DNA of 64,000 nucleotides from Nyssa sinensis (lineage: Eukaryota; Streptophyta; Magnoliopsida; Cornales; Nyssaceae). Shown here piece after piece: positions 10,583-21,525 of the stretch; the stretch's first letter is position 1; every line of letters begins with the position of its first letter. Both the position numbers and the translations under genes were made by a program. Where the stretch lies: contig CM018035.1 of NCBI GenBank assembly GCA_008638375.1, forward strand, positions 24,850,807 through 24,914,806. The letters are read 5' to 3'. The notes under the pieces were generated by a model. The model had not been told where the DNA came from. It ran no database searches and saw only the letters and a list, made by a program, of their open reading frames with translations.

Positions 10583-11122
10583 TGATGCTGCACTTTTTGG
10601 CTCGCAAGAAATCTAGGTCCCGCGACCTGAAGAACACTCAAAAAGAAGGAATCAGAGGGCCACCGAATTGGCTCCGGCGGTAGCCGCTCCAATGCTTAAG
10701 TAAGTAAACTGAATTGAAAAAACTGTATTGAAAGCCAAAGAACGAGTATGAAAATAAAGCGTACCTGTAGGGTTTAATTTATAGGTTGTGGCCTTCCTAA
10801 GTTGATTAGGATTTGGAGCCATAAAAATAGGGATTTGATCATCAGAGATTGCAGTTACCTTGTTGGACATTGATAGAGATAACCATGTATGGCAGTTTCC
10901 TTGTAAAAGACTGTTTCCTTATTCTTTGCTCGGCGGATGTTAAGGAAACAACGAGGTCGGAACCACACGGAATACTGAGTGAATATTGTCCAGAGCATAA
11001 GCTCTGGAGGATATGTGTATGAGAGTGCCCTGGAGGCCGCGCCTGCTCTGTATGACCGAGTTTATCGATTCCGTAAGCACACGTGTCTCAAGGTGATTGG
11101 TGCGTCTGTTTGTGGTATATCA
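10583..11122 (-). repeat. Tat-1 5' LTR
   Basis: This is the upstream LTR for the minus-strand element. It matches 593-1132 over its full 540 bp. By eye I count about 32 substitutions and no indels (about 6%). About 28 are transitions, as expected for methylated repeat DNA. It ends directly at the primer-binding site on its left side. Confidence 0.93.
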
Positions 11123-11127
11123 GGTTC

Positions 11128-11188
11128 TTTTTTTTTAAGAGAGAATTTAATCATAGATCTTTCACGAAAAAGACCAATTAAAGATAGA

Positions 11189-11239
<51 letters not shown>

Positions 11240-12463
11240 ATGTGTCATCCATATATATTATATGAGGAGTTGAATCGTTACAAGCATAAAAACCCACTTG
11301 TTTTTAAAGAGGAGAGAGGGGTTGGCTTTAAATAAAAGATTATGGGTAATATTGTTTGGTTACATGTATAAGAAATTGAATTTTTGAAAATTATAAAAGG
11401 GTCAACAAATTACAGGGAGTTATAAGTTGGTGAATGAATTTATGTGAAATTACAAAAAGGTTCACTTGATTATGAAATTGAAACTAAAGCTAATAGACAT
11501 GCAAGGTGGAGTATACCCAAAGTTTTTGGTTGCTTCAGACTCAATGGCGAGACCTATTTGGACATCTGGGGGTTCGGAAGTGGTCCTACATATATGTGTG
11601 TAAAATCATAAAAAAATACCCCCAGTGTTCATTAGGGCAACAAAAAGCTAATTAAATTTCAAAAATGGCATGTCCAAAGTTTTTGGATGCCTCAAATTCA
11701 AATATGATATTAGATTAAATAAAATGGGACCCAAGGTTAGTTCCACATGAATGTGTAAAATTAAAAAAATACCCTTGGGTATAAAACAAATGTTTAAAAG
11801 AGGACATAAGATGCAAAGAATGCTACTTAAATGTTTTTGGAGCTTTTGCATTCGTTTTCAAGGTCCAATTTGTGAGACAAAGTCTCATTTAAGGTGAAAC
11901 TAGTATCGATAAAATTACAAAAATGTCATTAGGGGTTTAAAAGACATTTAAAAGATACAAAGTCTTTGGCATAAGACCTCTTTAGGATTTTTGAGATCTG
12001 AAAACTCATTTTTTTAGTATCTGTTTGGGTAGACATATACTCTATGTATAGGTTAAAGCATGATTAACCATAGAAAACTTATAAAACTAAAATGAAATCT
12101 AAGTACTAAGGGTTTGGGCGGCCTTGGGAGTGAAATTATGAATTCGTAAGATATATGATACCTAATACGAAGAACTTAAGTAACATTTCTTTATAGTTAT
12201 GCATTGAATGACTGTTATTGCATGCTTATTATTGAATCTTCATAGTTTGATTGTTGTAGGTATTATGCTATGTCTGTTATCAACTATATATGTATTATGG
12301 ATGTGATGTGAGTACATGGAATGATACTTGCATTTTGATATTCTATTTCCTGGGATGTGAATGAATACTCTATTATGTATTTGGGTTTTATGCATACAGA
12401 CATCATATGTTGCATTGCCAAGCATCCAATATAGTCATTGTGACAAAAATATGATCAATAAGG
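11128..12463. other. Flanking repetitive DNA with LTR-like modules, no gene
   Basis: There is no coding capacity. The stretch contains a pure (GA)n tract, 11192-11238, and two or three copies of a degenerate module ('pale' versions of the modules in 14360-15130). In it, a phrase like AAAATACCCTTGGG follows a phrase like GGTCCAATTTGTGAGACAAAG. It probably belongs to an older copy of the long-LTR family described at 12469-16646. Confidence 0.5.
11192..11238. repeat. (GA)n microsatellite
   Basis: About 23 uninterrupted GA units. Confidence 0.95.
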
Positions 12464-12914
12464 ATAGATGTAACATCCCGACCCAATTAAGTAAGGTAAT
12501 TAGGGATAATGATGATTTTCGTAAGATAATTTACTTAATAATCATGAGCCATTCTACTTAAGATTAGTAGTCTATGAATATTGAGACAAATGTATAAATA
12601 AGAGCAATTAGCTATGGATTGCAGACAATCAAATTTAAGAATATGATTTAATGGCAAATGTCGTAACTTAATAATGAATTACGATTGGCATTAATTGAGG
12701 ATTAACACATAAATAACTTTGAAAGAATAGTGCACGAAATGCACTAAGTTAAGACTAATGATGCATGAATAAGTATGCTTAATCAAGAAATATTGCAAAA
12801 ATCATAAGAAACTCTTGAGAGATTAAAATGCAAGGTTTGGGAATTAATAAAATACTAAAATGCAATATGATGCATGTGTAAAAGAAAAAGAAAGAAAAGA
12901 GCTTTAAAATGTTC

Positions 12915-12998
12915 TTACTAAGACTTGAACTCTTGCACTTTACAAAAGATAGATACCAACTCCCAAAATGTTGCCAACTAGGCTATAAGTATTTTTGT
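12915..12998 (-). other. tRNA-like module in solo LTR
   Basis: On the minus strand a good A box (TAGCCTAGTTGG) is followed about 47 bases later by a B-box-like AGTTCAAGTCT. Stems are weak, so this is a tRNA-derived or tRNA-like sequence and not a tRNA gene. It lies antisense to the LTR, as do similar modules in the other long LTRs of the window. Confidence 0.45.
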
Positions 12999-14359
12999 GC
13001 TATAATACCCACTTAAAATGTAGATATCTAATAAGATACATATGTGAGTTGCATACAAAAGCTACAGTGTCATCACCTTATTGGACCAAAGTTTCAACCA
13101 ATCAGAATTCATGCAAGTCACCTCAAATATAAAAACCCATCTACGTATATGCATGTAAGTCTTTCTGCTGAAGTAACCAAAATTTGTAGAGAGGGAAAGA
13201 GTGATAGAGAGAGAAAGAGAGGGAAGAAGGAGAAGAAGGGAACTAAGCTTATTTGCATGCATTGCCCAAAAAGGAAGAAGTAGGGAAGGAGGGGAGGTCT
13301 GGAACTATTGGACCAACAGAGATGAAAGCAAAAGTGAGACCAAAGAGAGGGGAAACAACCATCAATAGGGTGTGTTTCTCTCACTAGGATCCTCATCTCT
13401 AAATGTCGTTTTTGTGAGATTTATTAGCATGAAAATGCATAACATTATAAATGAATGAAAATTGTGAGAAAATGATAAAGAATGGGCTGAGGAAACCTTA
13501 AAACTACCATGGCTGAAATTAGGTGAAATTGGGTTTCTAAGCCACATTTAGTGAAGCTTGAAATGGAACCCAAGGCTTAAAAGAGCATAAACAATGGAGC
13601 CTATAGGAATTTAAAGCAACCAAAATGATCAAGAGACCATGGAGAAAAGGCAAGTTGCAAGTAAGGTTGAATAATATGGGTGACTGGATTTTTGGGTGAT
13701 TCAGTTAGCTCTATAAACTAGAAACTATTCCCTAGGGTTCTAAGAACCAATGAAAGAAAAACACAATTAAAACAACGTGTAAAACTTAACGAAATAGAAA
13801 AAAAAAAAAAAGGGTCATCGAAAAATCGAGCTTCACTGGAAAACCCACTGACTCCCTATTTCGACGACCAAGATTAAGCAAAACCAAAATTTGACATTAG
13901 ATATGGAATCCTCATGAAAAACCGATTTGAACCATGTTGGACTCGTCATCAAAAAACCATCGCTGGCGATCCCCGACGTTGGCGAAGGCGATCGGCGTCG
14001 ATAGGGGTTTTGTTGACCAAGTCAACTGTTGACTCGAGTCGGTCAACTGTTGACTCGCGTCGATCAACGGGTCAGGTCGGGTCTGGGCTGACTTGCATAG
14101 AAACGGATCTAAATGCTTCTTGAAACGGTGTCATTTTAATAAGTGATTGGCTGATGTCACGCTTACATAATGATGTAATAAACTAGCTGAACCGATTGAT
14201 TCTTGACCAAGTCAGTCCGGTTCAATCACTAATCCCTCAGACCGTATGGTTCAGTTATCTAAGTTTCTGAAATTATGTTTTGACCCATAAACTTTCTATT
14301 AATTATGAAATAGCCCAGAAAAGTAATTATAAATTATTTTTAAATCCTATTTAATTGAA

Positions 14360-15130
14360 AAAAATTATCAAAATGTCCTTAAGCCAAAAGTAGGCCAAAG
14401 AAAGGCTGATTAAAATGCAAGAAGAGTCTAACCCAATGTTTTTGGAAGTTTTAGACTAAATTGAAGGGTCCAATTTATGAAATTAGATCCCAAAAAATAT
14501 GAACAGACAAACTGAAATAATTTTAATTTTGTCTTAATGATTAATTAAGTTATCAATTAAACTTCGATGACTATGAAAATACCTACCTTAATATTTTAGG
14601 ACATTCTGGACCCAATAGTGGGATCCATTTTATGAAACAAAGTCCCAAAAATATAAACAAGTGAAATGTCATAATTACCATTATGCCCTTAGTGATCCAA
14701 AAGCTAGTTAAATGTCAAAGATAACAAATTCTGACTTTCTTTGACATTCTGAACTCAATGGTGGAGTCCATTTTAGCAAACAAAGTACTGAAAAATGGGA
14801 CACGTAAAAGTGTAAAATTATAAAAATGTCCATAGGCGTAATATAAGCTATAGATGTGCAAATTAAGATCCGAAAAAAACTAAACTGATTATCTTCAATA
14901 TTCTAGACCTGATGGTGACGTCCTTTTGAGAAAAATAAGATCCGATAACCAACTAAAAAATGACGAATATGTCCTTATGACTTGATAAAGTTACCAAAAG
15001 TGTATAGATAAAATTAAAAGGACTACGTAAATGTTATAAAGACTGACTGGACTAAAAAAAATGAAGGCCAAATACGTAAATCGTGTACAAAAAAATATGA
15101 GACATGAAAAGTATAAATTACCATTATGTC
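14360..15130. repeat. Degenerate array of ~147-bp modules in solo LTR
   Basis: A phrase of the form AAATTACCATTATGTCCTTA recurs at about 14362, 14673, 14815, 14962 and 15115. The spacing is near 147 bp, or twice that. Each is followed by a phrase of the form GACATTCTGGACTCAATGG. The copies are strongly diverged. Confidence 0.6.
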
Positions 15131-16825
15131 CTTGAAGGGCCAAATAAACCATAAAGCATCAAGAACTCTAAATTAGGAATTTGAGAATCTCTTTATCAAT
15201 TAGACTAAGTTCAAAAGAACTTTAAACACTAAATTGAGGTGCCTAAATTAAAGTGTATGCTAATTCGACATACAATATATTTTCAATCCATGATTATAAG
15301 ATCACCAAATGATGGAAAATGGAACAAGGTTATAGGATAGCTACTATGGTACCAGTATGGGAATGCAATGCTAAGGACTTAATGTAAGTAAACCCAAACT
15401 CTAATATGTGAGTTTCTACTCTGCCAATGTGGCCTACTTGTGTAGTTGCCAATATCTGCTTCTTGAAACATGTATTAGTAATTGCTTCAAGTCCACAACC
15501 CATTGATTATCGTGTTTCCACTATGTGGAATTTATGATTTTTGGAGATCCTATTTGTTGTGAATATGTATGAGTCTTTTGACTCCTTGGCTATATCTTGT
15601 CTTTGTGATCATTGTGATCCCTTTTGTTGTGGACGTTTGTAACCTATGTATATGCACATACCTTGTAGAATCTTTTTATTGATAACATTATTTGTGAGTA
15701 CCTGAGGTTGTGTCTGTCACAATGCCTATCTTGACTCTTTGGATGTTGATGATCTACGAGTCGGTGTTTGGGAATGATACCCAACACGTTGTCTTAATAA
15801 GGACATTTTGATATGATGATAAAAGCTTTTAGTGCCATTTAGGGGAACATAGAGATGAGTGGTGAACTTGAATAAGTGTTGTGTGGGGGTAGTCGGGCCC
15901 TATTTGTTGATAACATCTATTTGACTCAATTTTGTATATGTTTGATTTCACACTATTTGTTAATTTGATAATGTTACCTTTGGACATGAAATACGCCTTT
16001 GAGGCTTATTTTTGTGTTCGATTTAAAATCCTTTGATTTGGGCAATTAAACATTACATGTTGGTAAATTTGTGCTTGATGACTTGTTTAGTCATCTCTAT
16101 TGCAATTGTCACCTTTTTGTGAACTATATTATTCTAGCCTAATGGTTGATCCCTTAAAGCTTGAAATTTTGTTATTATTCTCTTTGTTTAACCCATGAAA
16201 GAGTGAAAGATTTACTTACTGAGTTTAAGTTAGTTCATCCTAGAAATATAAAGTTTTTTCAGGTAACACAATATGGAAGGAAAGGCAGTAATGGCGACGA
16301 ATGGAGCTAGTGATATGTTGTGGGAAACTTTGATGGTATACAGCTCCTGAGTCTTAACATGAACAAATCCTGTAAGGATTGCAATTTTATTAGATAATAT
16401 GATAGAGTGATGTTGCAAGATGTAATTATTGATGATGATGGAAATTGTATTGAGAATGATCTTATTGATGATTGTTAAAGTTGATTGGTTATCAGATGAG
16501 TTGCATATGTGTAACTTTTTCACTTTCTTAAAAAGAAAAAAACTTTTACTATCTTGTGCAATTCATTTGATTTTGTACAGCCTATCTAGGTGACAATGTT
16601 GGTCACTTGCCCGTAATCCGTATAGGGTGGGTTCTGAGTCGTGACAATAGATATGGATTATATTGTGAACCTATGTGGCACATAGGATAAATTGAGTAGT
16701 ATGATTGCTTCCTTATGAGACTTAGACACCAAAATACACATACGATATAGTGGGTCTCTTGATTCAATACTTCCCTATTTGGGAGAAGACACGTTTCCAA
16801 TGCCCTATAAGCCAAGGGGTTGGGG

Positions 16826-17153
16826 TAGAGGTGTCAACTGGACTGGGTTGGCCCAGGTATGACACGTTAACAAGTTGCATTGCACAGTGGTCGGTGGACC
16901 GGGCCAGGCACAGCATGATATGGTGGGCAGTGTTGGGCCAACCCTTCTCGGCATGGCATGACATGACACAATTAGAGGCCCGACACAAGTATGGCCTAGC
17001 ACAGCGGCCTATTGGCACGACACATTAGGCCTGATTTATTTTTTATTTTATTGTCATTTATTATTATGATGTGAATATATTCAAGGAAAATATTATAATA
17101 ATTTTAAAAAATATACAAATTTAAACAAAATATTATGATAACAAATAAAAATA

Positions 17154-17201
<48 letters not shown>

Positions 17202-17479
17202 TTAAACTAACAAATAAAAAAGTAAAAAATACAAAAGTTAAACAAAAATATTACAATTACAAATAACAAAGTAAAAAATAGTGATATTATGTAATTACAA
17301 CAACAAAAAATATAACATTTAAAAAATTTACTGTCCACATTAGTCATTAAAAGCAAAAACGAAAAAACAAAAGAGTGAAAACAAAATTGAATGGGCTAGG
17401 TTGGGCCTAATGGTTTCAAACGTGGCATGGCCCGTTGCCATAAATGTGCAAGGTTAGGTCGGCCCGTTTGACACCTCTA
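16826..17479. mobile_element. hAT-type non-autonomous element (654 bp)
   Basis: Terminal inverted repeats TAGAGGTGTCAA and TTGACACCTCTA match over 12 bases. The flanking 8-mers GGTTGGGG and GGTTGAGA differ by two transitions, giving an 8-bp target duplication as in hAT elements. The ends are GC-rich and the middle is AT-rich with an AAT microsatellite. No transposase is encoded; apparent frames at 16750-17028 are chance. Confidence 0.85.
17156..17202. repeat. (AAT)n microsatellite
   Basis: About 15 AAT units within the hAT-type element. Confidence 0.95.
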
Positions 17480-17487
17480 GGTTGAGA

Positions 17488-18744
17488 TTTAGAGGTTGTC
17501 ATTGGAAAGCAGTATAGTATGTATTGCGCATTCAGCTTAATTTGTTTTAGAAACGGCGCAGACCCTGATAATATATCGGTTTCTTTTGTTGGGGATTGTG
17601 TTTTTTTTTTTATACGAGACATAAACCCACGCGTGTAGTTGTTTGTTTTCATCGGACCAGTAACCTGTAAAGCACCTAGACTCGCCAAGGTCTAGTTATT
17701 TTAAGTGAAGTGTTATCATTAAAGCAGTTAGCATGATATATTGCATTCATGAAAAGGCACATCCATGAAGCATGGTGTGCGTTGCATCGAATGCATTAAT
17801 GAGTAATATACATATTGATGATGTGGATTATATTGTGTACTGCACAAGTTGTATATTCTGTTATTGATATTACTTTTAACAAGAAATGAATGTGGATCAT
17901 CGGCAAGGTATATATACTTGTATTGCATAATTAGAGATATATCATATGATTACTATAATGTTGATGATCACTATTAAATTATGTATTAGCATGTGCCTGT
18001 AATATTACTATTATTATAATGGGCTTGTACCTGGACATTAAGAGTTAACTTTGAATACTGTAATATTATGTATTGATGTATATCACCGATGGATAGATTT
18101 ACAGGTGGTTACACATAATGAAAATTAATTTCAATTAACTTCGTTACGGGACTTAAACAAGTATAACCATCGTAACAAAAATGAAAAATAATTAAAAAAT
18201 GATTTGTTTTTAATATACTTGACCAGAATGATTAGTTAATATACTTTCTAGTTAGGGTTCAAATGATCATATTATCATGAACTCCAGATTAGGGTTATGA
18301 AAATCTCTATGATTGCGTTTGCAAAGGATAATATATATAGATGGATGGAAAATCAAAACAAATTTTTATCTAGGAAAATTCGAATAAAGAATGTTAATAA
18401 TTGTTTTCCAAACATCAAGGATTAAGGATGATGGATCGAGTGACGAGAATTGCCTGAAGGAGCATGAAATGATCCCTAGCCTTGTAGCTTGATCCCAAGC
18501 CTCGTAGCTCATCCAATGCTTAAATATTATGATGATGTGTTGATTTTTCATTCTTTTCATTCCTTGAGATTAAATATATAGTTTAGGTAAACCATGATTG
18601 TTCAATAAAGGAAGCAAGAGATTATGTTAGTCATCACATCCTACTATGGATGAGTAACTTCATAAGAAAATGCAATCTGCTAAGAATTCAATTGATAAGG
18701 GTACTCTAGTAATAGTTAGATGTATTCCATAATTAATCTTGACT
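17488..18744. other. AT-rich DNA without recognised content
   Basis: No gene, terminal repeats or clear mobile element recognised. Short frames have no known motif. Confidence 0.5.
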
Positions 18745-18753
18745 ATCTTAAAT

Positions 18754-19030
18754 GAGTAATGCTATCCTTATCTTAACATTTTATTAAAAAAATTTACTTA
18801 CTGACGTGGCTGTTCTTGGTATTAGTGAATTCAGTCTCCTGGTGCTAGTGAATTTAGTCTCTTGGTGTTAGTCATTTCAGGTGAGTCCAAAAGGCTTAAT
18901 TGACTAGTATTAAAAGGCTTAATTGACTAGCACCCGCATATACTAAGAGACTTAATTGACTAGCACCCGAACAGTCACGTTAGTAGGTAAAAAAGTTTGA
19001 TAAAATTTTATAATAAAGATAGCATTACTC
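18754..19030. mobile_element. Mutator-type MITE (277 bp)
   Basis: An exact 9-bp duplication ATCTTAAAT flanks it (18745-18753 and 19031-19039). Terminal inverted repeats of about 62 bp both begin GAGTAATGCTATC. The internal part contains several diverged copies of CTTAATTGACTAGCACC. It ends only 29 bp before the large MULE, whose end also carries AATGCTAT. Confidence 0.9.
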
Positions 19031-19059
19031 ATCTTAAATATTAGATGGCATTAGAATAT

Positions 19060-20460
19060 GGGCAATGCTATTGAGAGAACGTTTGCATATGCAAACAAGC
19101 CTAAATCCGTTAGATGTTGAGTCCTTCTAGGGAGGTGCAACTACTTAACAGCGATGAAAAATTTCGGTTAAGCCGATCTATCTTGCCACATAAGCCGAAC
19201 GTAAATACATATAATAAAAGGAGAGAGAAATTCCCAACCACTTTTTGTATTTTGAAGGACTCTTTGTATTCCAAGTTCAACACGTTTGTATCTTTGAACC
19301 TAATCCTCTGGTATGCGAGTCCCTCTTCACCTAGTCATCTTTCCCTTTCTCTGGTATGCAATTCCCTCTTCACCAAGTCATCTTGTCCTCCCTCCAGTAT
19401 GCGATTCTAAGCTTGAATTTATTCTTCTTTTTTTGTTGCCTTTTTTTTTTTTTTCATGAAATGCTGCATTTGAGTTTCAAATGATTGACCAAGCTTACTG
19501 GATTTTTTCCTGCTTTGTAACTTCATATTAAAATGCTTTGTTTGCGTGTTTCTCAGTTTTTTTTCTTTTGTCTTTTTTTGCTTTCAATATGTTTGATAAT
19601 ATGTCTATGTAATAAAAATTATTTAGTGTACATTTGGTAATTAGGTGCAATGTTGGTATGCCCATTAGATGTAATCCATTTTAATATAGTGATTTTTTGA
19701 AATATTTTCTATCTCATCTCTTTCCAGGTTATATGGCCATACAACATTTACTGTATAAATATTTTTTCTATTAGAATATTGATTGAAGACTACTATTTTT
19801 TTGTATGTTTGTTAGTTGCCACTATAATCAGGCTTTTAGAACTCTTTATATAAACTTTATTATCTGCTAGGTTCTTAATTTAAGGGGACTTACCTTGTAC
19901 TAAAATTGTTTTAGCAAGTAAATGCTTGCAAAACCAACTGGGAAGTGCTGCAGAGACCTTGTATTTGTTGAATGGACTCTTTTAAATTTAAGGGACTTAA
20001 TTATCTCTATAATCTTTTTCTTTGTTACTTTATATTGAAATGTTCTATTTGTTTGCTTTGTTACTTTGTGCTCAAATGTGTAGAAGATAATTTTAAATAA
20101 TAGGTTCTAGTAGAAATACTTTATTTGTTTGTCACTTCATATTCTATTTTTTTTTTTTTTGCTTTCAATATGTTTGATTTTTGTCCCACTCTGAATAATT
20201 TTTTTCTATTGGAATATTGCAGAAATGTTAATGGAGAGTGCTAATGTAGACTTCTATAATAATAATAATGAGAAAGATCACTACTTTGATGGGAATGAAG
20301 GTTACGAGGATGATAATGAAAAAAAATCACTACTTTGATGGGGATGAAGAGTACAGTGGGGATGATGAGGAAGTATAGATAAAGGATAAACCGAATGGGA
20401 AAGAAGTTGTCAAAGATGATGAAGGAGACGGAAGAACCGATGAGCATATCCATGGGAATC
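19060..20460 (+). repeat. Left long TIR of the MULE
   Basis: 19060-19495 matches the reverse complement of 58436-58880, and 20240-20460 matches the reverse complement of about 54540-54755. The part between (19496-20235) has no partner on the right. It contains a TATA-like TATAATAAAAG at 19210, then T-rich DNA ending TATTGCAG just before an ATG (20225), so this TIR seems to carry promoter, 5' leader intron and the first codons of the transposase gene. Confidence 0.7.
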
Positions 20461-20470
20461 TCGAGTGTTG
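20225..20470 (+). pseudogene. N-terminal fragment of FAR1-like transposase in left TIR
   Basis: Plus-strand frames encode an Asn/Asp/Glu-rich start (ESANVDFYNNNNEKDHYFD, then a second DHYFDG-like copy). The same segment occurs in inverted orientation at the head of the transposase near 54540-54760. Frameshifts and stops follow within 100 bases, and homology ends near 20460 before the FAR1 domain, so it is only a duplicated 5' end carried by the TIR. A possible AATAAA lies at about 20580. Confidence 0.55.
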
Positions 20471-21520
20471 ATAAATATGAGAAAAATATTTTGTTTAGGC
20501 ATTAGGACATGTTGTAATACTGATCAAACAATTATATATCAACTGCTTTTTTAATTGTAATTCCAAAGAAATTTGTGAAATAAAGTTTATTTTGTCTTAC
20601 AATATGTCATTTGTTCTATACGTTGTTTTTTTTTTCCTATAGCATGAATGATTAATTAGAAAAGGGAGGGGGCTGCTTGACATAAGACTAAAGAACAAGT
20701 ACTTAATTTCAATGTTTCCTATCTGTTAAATATTTTTAAAGTGCACCCTGTAACAGGACAAAGAGTGAAATTGAGCTGATAATTTTTTAATCATTTACTC
20801 CATCCCAAAAGACCCAATATAATCTTGTGAGTTTAATTATCTTTGAGCCTGAAAGAAAATCAAGTTGTTCCTACATTTTTGCAACAGGTCTCCTTGTTAA
20901 CCAATCCCACAATCCTTGTTTAAATGATACATTTCATAGAGTGACAGATTACTAGATTATACTTGTAACAAGTCTCCTTGTTGAACATCAGAATAAAGAC
21001 AAGCAAAATCTATTTTACAAGAGATCAATTAAATCAAAAGCCACAACAAGGTTCAATGTTTATCCTTTTCCACTTCAAATAACAAATACTAGTCTTCACC
21101 AATTGTGAATATGTTTAGCGTTGCATAAGAGGAATAAAATTAAGTTTACATAAAAAAAAAAAAAAAAAAAAAACCTTTTCATAGGCTTCATTTTAAGTCA
21201 TTGGTATCTTCAAAACTTCTAAGCAAATGAGTTGTTGATGTCTACAATGATTTTGCCTCATTGTCAAATCTGCACAAATTTGTTTTTGCAGCAATTAAGC
21301 ATTGTGTTGTACAAAAGAAAAGGAAGAAATGAAAGAATTGGGTATATTATTACTCAATCAGGATAATTAAGATTGATGTCTCTTGCTCCATCAGATTGAC
21401 TTGGATAATGCATATATGATATCATGATTTCCTGGACCACAAACATTAATGAAAATGACACAAGTTCAAAATATGAATAAATGTTTAACACACATGTAAA
21501 AAGATAAGAATTATACAAAC
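20471..21520. other. MULE interior, non-coding
   Basis: AT-rich DNA with no gene recognised. It contains a 22-base poly(A) run at 21152-21173. It ends at the CTGAC target site of Tat-2. Confidence 0.5.
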
Positions 21521-21525
21521 CTGAC

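Larger units (their letters stand above)
593..11122 (-). mobile_element. Tat-1: Ty3/gypsy LTR retrotransposon, Tat lineage, complete but mutated
   Basis: A 10.5-kb element has two 540-bp LTRs ending TG...CA and is flanked on both sides by the same five bases, GGTTC (588-592 and 11123-11127). On the minus strand the order is LTR, PBS, gag, protease, RT, RNase H, a second archaeal-type RNase H, integrase, a 4.4-kb segment with two antisense units, PPT, LTR. A second RNase H plus extra genes next to the 3' LTR is typical of the plant Tat lineage (established knowledge). I count at least seven disabling stops or frameshifts in gag-pol, so it is non-autonomous. The termini and target duplication are seen directly; the lineage call rests on domain order and motifs. 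Confidence 0.93.
12469..16646 (+). mobile_element. Solo LTR, long-LTR gypsy type (4.2 kb)
   Basis: It begins TGTAACATCCCGACCC and ends GGGTTCTGAGTCGTGACA. It is flanked by exact ATAGA on both sides (12464-12468 and 16647-16651). There is no gag-pol inside and no internal pair of LTRs, so a solo LTR left by recombination is the simplest reading. The start and end sequences are like those of long-LTR Tekay/Del-type elements, in which GGTCGTGACA is followed by a TGGTATCAGAGC primer site (established knowledge; no primer site is present here). The interior has GA-rich DNA near 13190-13230, a reversed tRNA-like module (12915-12998) and a module array (14360-15130). Confidence 0.8.

Noticed and set aside
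593..11122. Endogenous pararetrovirus
   Set aside because: It has true LTRs, target duplications, integrase and the gypsy order RT-RNase H-integrase; pararetroviruses lack these.
11192..11335. Frame with a long Glu-Arg repeat
   Set aside because: Translation of a (GA)n microsatellite.
16750..17028. Frame of 92 codons on plus strand and two on minus
   Set aside because: They straddle the end of a hAT-type element and follow its GC-rich terminus only.
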